Source: Sergeia podlipaevii
Lineage: Eukaryota > Euglenozoa > Kinetoplastea > Trypanosomatida > Trypanosomatidae
Assembly (NCBI GenBank): GCA_030849805.1
Contig: JASANZ010002274.1
Coordinates: forward strand, 168,051-232,050
Length of the DNA stretch: 64,000 nucleotides
Direction: 5' to 3'
Shown here: one piece after another, positions 10,493 to 19,642 of the stretch
Layout of the letters: the number at the start of each line of letters is the position of its first letter
How positions within the stretch are numbered: position 1 is the stretch's first letter
Made by a program: the position numbers and the translations under genes
Notes under the pieces: generated by a model
The model's database searches: none
Told to the model about the DNA's origin: nothing
Seen by the model: the letters and a program-made list of their open reading frames with translations, nothing else

Positions 10493-10993
10493 ATGACCCC
10501 TTTTATTCGCCCTCACGTGCGAGCATGCGAGTCGTATGTGGAAATGCTTGTCAACCTTGATGAGTTTAGGTCTATAGAATCGTACGATGAGTGGCTGGCG
10601 CTGCTGAAGAATGAGCTACAAAGTGTTTACGGTGCTGCACCGAACAACGTCGCCTCTGTAACGTATAGCACCAAGCAAGCTCCAACGACCTTTGCGTCAG
10701 AGTTGAATGAGAAGACATACAATATGGTTAGAGCGTTTGACGACGCTGTCAAGCAGAGTGCTATCATTGGCAAGGAATACGAAGATGCTGACGCACAACA
10801 GAAGGCTCTTGCTGAAGAGCGCGATCCTGAGCGAAAAGTGACGCGTAAGGAACGCAAGCAGGAAGCGGAAGAGCGGGCCGCTGTGGTTCTACTCAAAAAG
10901 CAGCTTGCCCAAAAGCAGTATAATATTGAATGTCTCACTATCAAGCTAGCGAACGTGTTCAACATGTATGCTATTTGCGTCAGTCTCATGTAA
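10493..10993 (+). CDS. Small coiled-coil hypothetical protein
   Basis: 166 residues starting at an ATG downstream of two good splice acceptors. The first 80 residues are mixed; from about 85 to 150 the protein is Glu/Lys/Arg/Gln-rich with heptad-like spacing (KVTRKERKQEAEERAA), which suggests a coiled coil. The C-terminal tail is hydrophobic (NVFNMYAICVSLM). I recognise no domain. The codon pattern supports coding. Confidence 0.75.
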   Translation: MTPFIRPHVRACESYVEMLVNLDEFRSIESYDEWLALLKNELQSVYGAAPNNVASVTYSTKQAPTTFASELNEKTYNMVRAFDDAVKQSAIIGKEYEDADAQQKALAEERDPERKVTRKERKQEAEERAAVVLLKKQLAQKQYNIECLTIKLANVFNMYAICVSLM

Positions 10994-11439
10994 GTGTATA
11001 TATTCTGCATTACTGGGTACTTTAAATACCCTTCTTTTTGTGCCTGATAGTAAGATGAGAAGGGGAAACGGTGAAATGGACTTATGTCATCATCAAAAGA
11101 CAGATTGTGATGAAGCGCAGGGGCCCTGGCTTTGACGTGTCTTCCTCTTTTTTTTTTGCTGCACTTTGTATTCTATGTGACTGTGTGTGTCTTCCTATGT
11201 AATGTACTTGATATATATATTCAAAAATATTTTTTTTTTCTACATGTGATACGCCTCGATGACCTTACTTAAGACAAGTATTGGAAAGACATCGAGCATT
11301 TAATCCAATTCTGTGTTTGTGCTGCACCATTCTTGGTGGCTCTAACTGGGACTCATTGCTGGAGTATGTACTGCTCTTTTCGCATAGTTGCCGTTTTTTG
11401 TTTCTCTTTTTTTTTCCGAATGTAACCTAGATAGTTGAT
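10994..11439. other. Intergenic, PRORP splice acceptor
   Basis: No gene seen. A pyrimidine tract at 11393-11416 is followed by AG at 11429-11430, nine bases before the ATG at 11440. A TATATATA run lies near 11212-11220. Confidence 0.55.
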
Positions 11440-13230
11440 ATGTCTGCACCTGATAATGGACAAGAGGATGTCAGCAACACTAAGGGGCAGCCCCCGCGCT
11501 GGAAGTTGCGCCAGGAGCCCAATCCGGACGTCTCGTTTTCTATCAGCGCAGTGCCCTCCGTCGTTGAGCTAGTCAAGGCAAACAATGCAGAAACTAAACC
11601 TAGGCGGAGACTGCGGCCGACGGAGTTCCTTAATCACGCGTTCGTGAAGATTGGCTGTGCTGCTGCAGCGAGGCGAGATATGGTGCAGGAAGTTATGCAG
11701 TTTCTCCATGAGTTTGTGCATGTACACCACACGCTGCCCAAGAACACTAGTCTCTCGCGTGTCCTCTACGCATGGTGTGAGGGGGGACTGGTGGATGAGG
11801 GTGTCTCGCTGATACGCTACGTTGTAGACTGCAAGAACAAAGTTCCAGCGGCGTTTGCGGCTTCCTTCGAGGAACGTGTTGTCGCCGTTTCTATGCGCTT
11901 GCTCTTGAAGAGTAGCAACAGCACCACTTCGGAGGCGATGATAGAGGTACTTCGCCTCCTACCACGTGACGCGTGCAAGCGTCGAGTAGTTGCTCCGCTT
12001 TTTGAGCGTGCGGCGGAGTTGATGAACAGCCAGTTTGCAATGGAGGTATTGCGTATGGCACTTGAGCGTGATTTAGAGCTGTGGGACGCCGACTTTCACT
12101 ACATTCTTCGTACAATGAAGGCGGAGGTCGACGCTAGTGGCAGCGATGCCAAAATCATGTCGCATGCGAAGTCTTGCGTGGAAGAGGTGCTCGCTGTTAT
12201 GGAGCAGCAGCATCCTGTCGTTGGCGCTTTGAACGCAGCTCTCGTACGCACTTTGCTTAATGGACAGGACAGCGTGGTGGATGCGGAGACGGGTGTGTGC
12301 AGCTCATGTGGTGCTTTTCTGCACAGTTTTGATTTTAGCCAGCACGAGCGCGAGACTCTTTGCAGGGATATTATGGAGAAACTTATTCTTCCACGTGTGG
12401 ACGTGGAGAGCACCTATGAGCCGAACAAGTTGGTCTCGCCAGAGGTACGTGCCAGTCGTCTTGTGGAGCTTGAGCAATTCAAGAATGCTGCCGCGGCGAT
12501 GGAGTTTGACGCCATCTTGGATGGTGCAAACGTTGGTTACTATGGCCTCAGTAGTTGGTATCAGGAAGCGAAGGAGGCAAAGTTGCGTTCCCACGGCGTG
12601 GATGTAGCATCGGTGCCCCTCAGCGTACGCACAAATGTTCCTTTCCCAGTGGATGTCGCACCCAAGTTTTCTCTTATTGATGATATGCGCAAGGCTGTCG
12701 TTCGAGCTGGGAAGCGTCCCATAATCGTGCTTCACCAACGCCACGTGCAGCACATGAGTAGCGAGAACGAAGAGGTGCTACGTCAATGGATGAAGGACGG
12801 CGTACTGCTAGCCAGTCCTACGTTTCTCAATGATGACTACTGCTGGCTTTATGCGGCTGTTAGCCGCCCAGAAACTTTTATTGTTTCTAATGATCAGATG
12901 CGTGACCATCACTTCTTGATGCTCAGCAAACGCTTTTTCATTCGCTGGCGCCAGAGGCACCGTATCACCTACAAGGCTTTGTATCACAAGGCGACACGCA
13001 CAGCTGTGCTTGCTCTTAACATGCCTCGACCTTTCTCAGTTTGGGTGCAGCGACACCAACCCGAGGCGGGTTCGCCAACGTCGCACCACTGGCACGTTCC
13101 TTTTATTGCTACCATTCCGGTTATAGACCAAGCGACAAACCGCGTGACATCATCTGAAAACGAAATGGACCTTAGCAAAGACGGGGATGATGAGTGTTCT
13201 GGATGGGTGTGTACTTGGAGGTCACAGTGA
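11440..13230 (+). CDS. PRORP: Protein-only RNase P (PRORP)
   Basis: 596-residue single-protein RNase P, removing 5' leaders from pre-tRNAs. The N-terminal half is helical and PPR-like (about 60-275). A zinc module follows: Cys287 and Cys290 (CSSC), completed by the C-terminal HHWHVP, a PRORP hallmark. The NYN-type metallonuclease domain carries the expected catalytic Asp residues: Asp361 in DGANVG, the pair Asp465-Asp466 in NDDYCW, and Asp485 in SNDQMRDH, then the conserved FIRWRQRH. The stretch between the first Asp and the Asp pair is about 100 residues, longer than I recall for plant PRORP, so there is probably an insertion. Trypanosomes have a nuclear and a mitochondrial PRORP; the start (MSAPDNGQEDV) has no clear mitochondrial presequence, which favours the nuclear form. 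Confidence 0.93.
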   Translation: MSAPDNGQEDVSNTKGQPPRWKLRQEPNPDVSFSISAVPSVVELVKANNAETKPRRRLRPTEFLNHAFVKIGCAAAARRDMVQEVMQFLHEFVHVHHTLPKNTSLSRVLYAWCEGGLVDEGVSLIRYVVDCKNKVPAAFAASFEERVVAVSMRLLLKSSNSTTSEAMIEVLRLLPRDACKRRVVAPLFERAAELMNSQFAMEVLRMALERDLELWDADFHYILRTMKAEVDASGSDAKIMSHAKSCVEEVLAVMEQQHPVVGALNAALVRTLLNGQDSVVDAETGVCSSCGAFLHSFDFSQHERETLCRDIMEKLILPRVDVESTYEPNKLVSPEVRASRLVELEQFKNAAAAMEFDAILDGANVGYYGLSSWYQEAKEAKLRSHGVDVASVPLSVRTNVPFPVDVAPKFSLIDDMRKAVVRAGKRPIIVLHQRHVQHMSSENEEVLRQWMKDGVLLASPTFLNDDYCWLYAAVSRPETFIVSNDQMRDHHFLMLSKRFFIRWRQRHRITYKALYHKATRTAVLALNMPRPFSVWVQRHQPEAGSPTSHHWHVPFIATIPVIDQATNRVTSSENEMDLSKDGDDECSGWVCTWRSQ

Positions 13231-13436
13231 TAGCTGGTGTAGCTGATGTGGCTCACATGTCTTTTCTCATCTCTTTGTGGATGAAATTTTTTTTCTCGTT
13301 TGTCCTATCATTTTTATTTATTTATTTTCTGGGTGTGTGTTTAGTGAGAGTTCAAACAAAATGGATTGGCATTGACTAAGGAAGATGAAAATAATAATAA
13401 TACGGTTTGCTTAAAATACAAAACAATCAACAGTAG

Positions 13437-13459
13437 TATATATATATATATATATATAT
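13437..13459. repeat. TA dinucleotide microsatellite
   Basis: About eleven TA units in the spacer before eL37. Similar shorter TA runs recur before other genes. Confidence 0.9.
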
Positions 13460-13586
13460 TAGATACACTCAATTTGATAGGGATTGTATTGAGATGGACT
13501 TGCCCTTCATTGCGAATAACTGTGTCTTGGTATATATCTTTTTGTTTTTCTACGATGTTGTGCGCTTATTATATTCCACTATACGC

Positions 13587-13628
13587 CTCTCTACTTTCTT
13601 CTTTTTCTTTGCGTTTATTTTTTTGTAG
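13587..13628 (+). promoter_or_regulatory. Polypyrimidine tract and AG acceptor of eL37
   Basis: A pyrimidine-rich stretch ending in TTTTGTAG. It lies 28 bases before the conserved ATG of eL37 and decides that start, since the open frame continues upstream through the tract. Confidence 0.7.
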
Positions 13629-13656
13629 GCCTTTTCCCCTTTCAAGCAATCGAGCA

Positions 13657-13908
13657 ATGACTAAGGGTACCACCTCCATGGGCCAGCGCCACGGGCGCAC
13701 CCACATCCTGTGCCGCCGCTGCGGTCGCAACTCCTACCACGTTCAGTGGGAGCGCTGCGCCGCCTGTGCATTCCCCCGCCCCAGCCGCCGTCGTTTCAAC
13801 TGGTCCGTCAAGGCTGTGAAGCGCCGCACCACTGGTACTGGCCGCTGCCGCTACCTCAAGGTCGTCAACCGCCGTATCGCCAACCACTTCAAGACCCCCA
13901 AGGCGTAA
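13657..13908 (+). CDS. RPL37: 60S ribosomal protein eL37
   Basis: 83 residues, the normal length for eL37, a zinc-ribbon protein of the large ribosomal subunit. MTKGTTSMGQRHGRTH is the typical N-terminus, with zinc ligands CRRC (about 19-22) and CAAC (about 34-37) and the highly basic C-terminal half. An open frame begins 97 codons upstream, but the start here is fixed by family length and by the splice AG at 13627-13628. Codon choice is almost entirely C/G-ending, as in PABP, fitting very high expression. Confidence 0.97.
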   Translation: MTKGTTSMGQRHGRTHILCRRCGRNSYHVQWERCAACAFPRPSRRRFNWSVKAVKRRTTGTGRCRYLKVVNRRIANHFKTPKA

Positions 13909-14403
13909 GAGGTGACGGGATGATTGGAAAGGAATCTGTGGTCCACTTACTACAATGTTGATGCTTTTTCAAAGTATCTCTGTACTGCGCGAAGGCCAAC
14001 TTTTTTTCTTTCTTTTTTTCTGAAGAAGAGTTATTTTATTTTTTTACCATAAAAAAACCTTGAACATCAATTGCAGTTTGTCTTGTAACAACACACTTCG
14101 CGGTCGTGCTATGGGGTCAATCCATGATTGCTTGCTGTCCTTTTGCCTATGACGGAGGAAAACATGCAACCACATCAATCTCAGTATAACTTGTGCCTTT
14201 TTTTTTTCTTTGACTTCTTCCTTTTTGTTGTTGTTGTTCATTTTCATTCCTAGTCGTATATAGAAGGAATCAGTGCAAAGCTACTGTGTACCCAAAGGGT
14301 ACTTTTTTTTCTTGATTATTAGTCTGCTCATCAAGAGCGAGGTCGCATTTGGGAAAAAAAGATTGCCGGGGTACTAAGATCTTTTTGTTTTGGCCTTTGT
14401 AAG
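13909..14403. other. Intergenic
   Basis: T-rich spacer without a gene. Candidate acceptors for the next gene are AG at 14321-14322 after the tract 14303-14315, or AG at 14402-14403 directly before the ATG. Confidence 0.5.
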
Positions 14404-16545
14404 ATGCAGCACATCAAGGGTCTCGTTAGAGTTCCTGCGTTGCGTGCCCTCAAGGCCCTGGAAAGCGCTGCTGAGCCGGCACACGACGTTTCTGGGTGTC
14501 TTGTGCACGCGACTCTCGTAGATGCGACTGGTGTCACGGCGTGTGCAACACTGTTACGCCCCCTCTCACTGCTACAAGTGCTGGAGGAGCTCTCTAATGC
14601 AGACGCACTTCAGCAGATTCACACCGCGAGGAAGGCTCTCCATGCTCCGCTGAAAAGTTCGGGGCCGCTTCTGTACGTGAAGGGCACCGCCACAAGTACT
14701 CGCGACGAAATCACAGCCCGTCAAACGCGATTTTTGTGCAGACTGGAGGGTAGGACCATGGCGAAGAATATTGACGCAGCGATGGAGGAATTCGTCAAGA
14801 AGCTGCTTGCCCGAAAGGCAAGTGGCACCTCACCGACAGAGGAAGAACTCGCCGTGTATCGAGGACTGACAGAGGGCATGTGTGCAGTGGACCCAAATGC
14901 TGCGATGGCCCTCGCAATCAATTCCGAGTTGCCACTTCTCCACTCTGGCGCTAATAACGGACTCGCGAAGCTGGTGGATCTTTGCTCAAATAGTGCCGTG
15001 AGTGCGTTCTTGGAGAGCATGTCTCCAAAGGACGACCAGATTCCTGCGTTTGAAACCGCTGCCACACAGCTAGCTGCGAGGCTGCGCGCTGCTCGGGAGC
15101 AACCCCTTAGCGGAGGTGATGGCGGCGCAGAGAGAGATGCGTTTCTGCAGTCATTAATTGAGTGTAGTCGTTTCAACATCGACCCTGGCGTCGTGTATCC
15201 GACTGATGCACGCGCGATACAGCAGTGGATATGCCAATTTTTGTCCCCCAATCTTCTTCCCCGAGCCCGCACGGAGGCCACTATACGCGTGCTGCGCGAA
15301 CGAAACATTCAGCCAAGACGCCTTACGCTGAATGCGTTGAGTGCGTGGTGCCTCTCGGATATCGAGAGATCTTGTCTCACTCACGCGCTTGGGGCAGGTG
15401 TGCCAGCTCAAACTGACCTTCTAGCAGCCTATGAGAGCTCTTCAACTGTTTTCGCACTCAAGGACCCGCGTCGTAACCTTGTAGAGACTCGCTTACTTCA
15501 CCAGTACGGCACGCTTCTAGCTCGAGGAGACATCTCGCCAAGGGACGACAGCTTTCCTTCGTTTCTTGAAGAATGTGGTGAGTGCCGTGTGCCGGGCGAA
15601 CGTCCTTGCGAATTGTCTTTTACCATGCCACCACCAGCTTCTCCTTCACAAACAATCGCGGCAGCACTCGTCACCCTCGCACCCCGATGCAGTTTTTGGA
15701 GGGTTTTGCTTCAGCACTTTTCTAACAACGTGACTGCTCGCATTGCACCGTGCGGGGAATTGCTTATTCACGTTGTCCTGCCTGCAGAACACGAGTGTGT
15801 GCAGTCCGCTGCAAGGGCTACAGCACTCCCCGAGGTGCCGGTGCTGTATGAGGATGACGACTTGCTTGTGCTTAACAAGCCAGCGGGTTTGGCTACTTCG
15901 CGTCATGGCTTAAGCTGCACGCAGTTGAATGAACGTGACAGCGTTGACTTAATGTCAGTATTGCTTGCAGGTCCCAGAGGTAATGTGCTGCGTGGTGTGT
16001 TCCGTCAGGGTCAAGTGCATCGACTGGACACTGGCACGAGCGGCTGCCTACTGATCGCTAAAAGCGAAGCTGCGAGCGACTCCTTACGGCATCAGATGGG
16101 CACCGGAGGAGCGTTTTCTCTTAACACGAAGATCTACGTGGCACTGTGCGCTGTGCTGGAGCCCTCGCTTGACAGGATCCCACTGAGTGGACTACTCACT
16201 GACCCTCGTGACAGCAAGGTGAAGACGAAGTATCGTATTACAGAGTTTTTCCGTGCGCAGCGTTTGGCGCTAGTGGAGTGCCGCATCCAACAAGGCAAGA
16301 AGCATCAGATTCGCAGACACCTTGCGTCTGCTGGGCTTCCTATCTTGGGGGACGTGGATCACGGCGGCGCTGCATGCGTGCATCCTCTCGCCAGTCGCGT
16401 TGCTTTACATGCGAGCAGCATTACCATTGTACACCCAACGTCTGCTGAGATCATGTGCTTCACCGCGCCATATTCTACTGACCTTTCCACGGCCATTGAG
16501 ACGCTTCGTGCGGGACGGAAGACCGCACGCCGGCTCTTCTTTTGA
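14404..16545 (+). CDS. RluA-family pseudouridine synthase with long N-terminal extension
   Basis: 713 residues. The C-terminal 240 (about 475-700) form an RluA/RluC/RluD-type pseudouridine synthase that isomerises uridine in rRNA or tRNA. Visible motifs are VLYEDDDLLVLNKPAG, the catalytic HRLDTGTSGC with Asp542, a late QGKKHQIRRHL and the closing LGD motif. The first ~470 residues have no domain I recognise; no S4 domain is evident. They are helical and Ala/Leu/Arg-rich, and the start (MQHIKGLVRVPALRALKAL) is basic-hydrophobic and could be a mitochondrial presequence. Mitochondrial rRNA is a plausible substrate, but that is inference. Confidence 0.88.
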   Translation: MQHIKGLVRVPALRALKALESAAEPAHDVSGCLVHATLVDATGVTACATLLRPLSLLQVLEELSNADALQQIHTARKALHAPLKSSGPLLYVKGTATSTRDEITARQTRFLCRLEGRTMAKNIDAAMEEFVKKLLARKASGTSPTEEELAVYRGLTEGMCAVDPNAAMALAINSELPLLHSGANNGLAKLVDLCSNSAVSAFLESMSPKDDQIPAFETAATQLAARLRAAREQPLSGGDGGAERDAFLQSLIECSRFNIDPGVVYPTDARAIQQWICQFLSPNLLPRARTEATIRVLRERNIQPRRLTLNALSAWCLSDIERSCLTHALGAGVPAQTDLLAAYESSSTVFALKDPRRNLVETRLLHQYGTLLARGDISPRDDSFPSFLEECGECRVPGERPCELSFTMPPPASPSQTIAAALVTLAPRCSFWRVLLQHFSNNVTARIAPCGELLIHVVLPAEHECVQSAARATALPEVPVLYEDDDLLVLNKPAGLATSRHGLSCTQLNERDSVDLMSVLLAGPRGNVLRGVFRQGQVHRLDTGTSGCLLIAKSEAASDSLRHQMGTGGAFSLNTKIYVALCAVLEPSLDRIPLSGLLTDPRDSKVKTKYRITEFFRAQRLALVECRIQQGKKHQIRRHLASAGLPILGDVDHGGAACVHPLASRVALHASSITIVHPTSAEIMCFTAPYSTDLSTAIETLRAGRKTARRLFF

Positions 16546-17000
16546 TCACATCTATCATTAATTATCTGAGAAATGATGAGTGCTAGTTTATTTGCCGAAT
16601 AAAAACACGAAATATTTTCTCTTGGTAACATGCTTATCACAGTTTTCTATTGAATTCCTAGCAACGATATATATATATATACATATTTGTGATGCCTGCT
16701 TATGAAAATATCGAATGCGATTTTTGGGTGCGTTCAAGCACGTTCCTCCAACCCATTATTGAAAAAAACTCTACCATATTATTATTTTCTCTCTCCTCAT
16801 GCGCATCTTTGGAATTTTCTTTCTCAAATATGTATATATTGCTGTTGCTGCTATTGCTAGGGTTTTCCCTTCCCTTCTCAAGCAGAAGTGGAGAGCTGTT
16901 AGTGCTAGAGCTAGGTGTGTCTATCACAAGCAAAAAGAAGACGCGCGTAAATCAACCCGTTATATATTATTTTTTGTTTTCTTGTTGCAGGTACCAGCCG
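16546..17000. other. Intergenic with strong acceptor
   Basis: The frame of the next gene extends back through this spacer but without coding character. A T-rich tract at 16967-16988 ends with TTGCAG (AG 16989-16990), ten bases before the ATG at 17001. A TA run lies at about 16666-16681. Confidence 0.6.
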
Positions 17001-19082
17001 ATGACTGCCAATTTAGGTCAGCTTGAGGAGCAAATCAACAATTTGAATGTACTTAACAAGACGAGTGCCAGAGCTCTTGATACCTTCGCGGATACTTCCA
17101 ACGCGATTTCCGTGCGAGCGCGGCAGATTACGCGCGATGTGAAGCCATGGGAGGTGGCACAGGAAAACATTGCCATTACTATTGAGGAGATGTCTAGGGC
17201 AGCGCGGTGCTACCACCCGCCACCATCACTGCCCGCGGTGCTCAGTGGCACCGATAGATCGCCTGCTGCGGTGGCGCGGTGCATTGACTACCTTGTATAT
17301 ACAGTAGACTATCTCTCATCACACCCACCAAACGATTACGCGAGTGAAATTCAAGCCGTGACGGAGCGGCAGCTGCGGCAAATTGTGCAGCTGAGCGAAG
17401 AGCTCGTGAAGACCGCCTTTATGCGCGCGTTTCATAGAAGTAAAGGCGGTAGTGCAACTGCTGTTTCTAGTGCGCCGAAGGATGCTATTATTCGAAATCC
17501 TGCTGCGTTAGAGGGCATCGAGCTGGTCATTCAGCGTCTTGGCGAGAATTTTAATCGAATGGGTATCATCCAGAATGACGTCCGTGATCTTCTTCAAACA
17601 AAACTCACTACAAGCATTGAGTCTCAGTTTGATGCGGCCTACCGAGACGAGGAAATCGGCAAGACGCAATTGTCGAATCACGCTAGCATGGTGCACGTGC
17701 TCAAGCACTATCAAAAGGGCGGTCATCGCCTTCTTGCCATCAGTCGTAGGACGAGGGCGTATGTGCAGGAGATGACGGGGTGCTTGCAGCAGTATGTGCT
17801 CATTCCACTAGATGACGATTTTGCGGTTGCTGAAATGCCTGGCGAACTTGCCGCGGCCGCGTTTGATATTGTTCTCGCGAGGGCAATGACTGCTATCAAA
17901 TTTGATACATCTGTATTTAAGGACCCTACGCGTATGTTTGTCGTTTCACGTGGGCAAGACATTGGCTTATATTCAGGCGTCCGTTACTTTCGTGACGTAA
18001 TATTTGTAGGTCTCGATCTCATCGAGGAGCTGTGGCACTGGAAAGCGCTTGCCACGTCTGTGCCGGGTGACAACCACAAGCTGGTAGATCATGTCGATGA
18101 TATGGTGGAACAGTTCATCTTCAATGTACGTGATCTTTTAAATGGCTATGTTAGCTGCAAAGGCGCGCTGAACTCTACGCTTCTTGTCGAGTACACACGC
18201 AGCTTACGACGGACTGAGTGGTTTCCATCCGTAGACTGCACGGTGCATGAAAGCACAACGAATTCTCTCTTCTTTCACAAGATGCTTCTCTCCACGTACT
18301 TTGGCGCCTTCAAACTCGCTCTTTTTGGCGCGACGGTGACGGCGAACTCGGAACGAGACGCGGTGCGAGAGGTGAGAGATTACATGATACGATGTACGCT
18401 TGGATGTGTGCAGGATCTGCAGGTGATCGCTGATACTGCCGTGAGCATGCAGAAGGATGCAGAGGAGAAGGGGCACACACACATTCATCATACAACGCTG
18501 AGTCTCTTGACCAGTGATGGGGAGTGCGCACGACTGTCAGAGCAAGTCTTTGTGCTCAACAACGTGGTTTTCTTGGAGGACAATTACAAGCGTGAGAAGT
18601 GTTTCAGTCAACGGACGATTCCACCCCCTCTAGGTCCCGAGGTTGAGAAAGCCGCAGGTGTCGCCGAGGAAACTGTCGTCACCGAGGCGCTGGTGCTTTT
18701 GGCAGATGAGAAGGAGAGAGATATTGATGACTTTGCCTATTCGTGGCAATCGTGTTTTCCGCCACTGTTTGACAACGCTGACATTCGTGGCATTGATCGC
18801 AACCGTGAGGAGCCCCTTCGCAAGTCGCAGCGTATGGCGATGAAGCAGTGGCATAAGCACGTCACGGAGGCACTATCGCGAAAGATTAGACATTGCCACT
18901 CACAAGCGGTCATGGATGGTGTGGTGCGGAGCCGGCTGGTTGATGTCTCCATTCGCGTCGTTGCGGAGGAGTTCCGGCTGGTGGATGATGTGCTGCTGGG
19001 CCGTACGTGGTCAACGCGACCTCTCAAGTGGATGCCTTTTGCTGTAGAGGAGTGGGTCGATCAGATCAAGAGGCTCTTTTGA
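17001..19082 (+). CDS. EXO70: Probable exocyst subunit EXO70
   Basis: 693 residues, close to the usual EXO70 length. The open frame starts 104 codons earlier at a GTG, but the TTGCAG acceptor and the ATG at 17001 mark the true start. The N-terminal helical segment (LEEQINNLNVLNKTSARAL, then a tract containing QENIAITIEEMSRAARCYH at about 50-72) fits the coiled N-terminus of EXO70. The rest is all-helical, and the C-terminus (PLKWMPFAVEEWVDQIKRLF) resembles the family's final helix. EXO70 targets secretory vesicles to the plasma membrane by binding PI(4,5)P2; in trypanosomatids this would be at the flagellar pocket. Sequence similarity is weak and mainly in pattern, so other CATCHR-type tethers remain possible. 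Confidence 0.65.
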   Translation: MTANLGQLEEQINNLNVLNKTSARALDTFADTSNAISVRARQITRDVKPWEVAQENIAITIEEMSRAARCYHPPPSLPAVLSGTDRSPAAVARCIDYLVYTVDYLSSHPPNDYASEIQAVTERQLRQIVQLSEELVKTAFMRAFHRSKGGSATAVSSAPKDAIIRNPAALEGIELVIQRLGENFNRMGIIQNDVRDLLQTKLTTSIESQFDAAYRDEEIGKTQLSNHASMVHVLKHYQKGGHRLLAISRRTRAYVQEMTGCLQQYVLIPLDDDFAVAEMPGELAAAAFDIVLARAMTAIKFDTSVFKDPTRMFVVSRGQDIGLYSGVRYFRDVIFVGLDLIEELWHWKALATSVPGDNHKLVDHVDDMVEQFIFNVRDLLNGYVSCKGALNSTLLVEYTRSLRRTEWFPSVDCTVHESTTNSLFFHKMLLSTYFGAFKLALFGATVTANSERDAVREVRDYMIRCTLGCVQDLQVIADTAVSMQKDAEEKGHTHIHHTTLSLLTSDGECARLSEQVFVLNNVVFLEDNYKREKCFSQRTIPPPLGPEVEKAAGVAEETVVTEALVLLADEKERDIDDFAYSWQSCFPPLFDNADIRGIDRNREEPLRKSQRMAMKQWHKHVTEALSRKIRHCHSQAVMDGVVRSRLVDVSIRVVAEEFRLVDDVLLGRTWSTRPLKWMPFAVEEWVDQIKRLF

Positions 19083-19642
19083 TTTGCTGATTTTTGTTGT
19101 TACCACTGTATGCGCGCGTATGCTGACTATGTTTTTTTTCTTTCCTTTGTGTCGCTACCGACTTGTGCTTTTTTTTTTTGTTACATTTGCCTTGTGTTGC
19201 TCTTTTTTTTTTAAAACCTTTCTTATCAAGAGAGGGATTCATCAATTTGGGAAGGAGAAACAGTACTTGCATTTTTTTTTTAAAAAATAGAAACAGTCAT
19301 GAACTTTTCAAAAGTAATTCACTGTCGCACTTACTCCAAGAAGCAAGTGTTACTATGTTTGCATTTTTGTCTCCTGTACATACCCATGTGTGCATGCTCT
19401 ACTGGCATGTGGGTATCGCGGTTGAGAGCATTGCCAACATGTGCTCACATATATAAATATTCTTTTTTTTTTCTTTTGCATGCTCTTTCCCACTTATTTT
19501 GTACATTTTTGTGTTTTCTTTCTTCTCTTTGTCACATTAATAGAATGTCACTGCGCTGCTTGAGCACAGTACTTGCGTAAAAACATTTTAGTCCAGACAA
19601 GACAAGAATAGCGTAGGAACAACTGCAATACCGGCGATAGCA
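19083..19642. other. Intergenic with possible upstream ORF
   Basis: No large gene. A tract at about 19508-19530 is followed by AG at 19542-19543, and the first ATG after it (19545) opens an 11-codon uORF ending at 19580. A second AG at 19590-19591 would exclude the uORF. Confidence 0.5.

Larger units (their letters stand above)
13231..13656. other. Intergenic with TA microsatellite and eL37 acceptor
   Basis: Holds AT-rich motifs (TTTATTTATTTATTTT near 13311-13328), the TA repeat at 13437-13459, and a clear acceptor for eL37. No gene seen apart from the in-frame upstream extension of eL37, which lacks coding character. Confidence 0.6.

Noticed and set aside
13366..13656. A 97-codon N-terminal extension of eL37.
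   Set aside because: Family length, the acceptor at 13627-13628 and the low coding quality of the extension fix the start at 13657.
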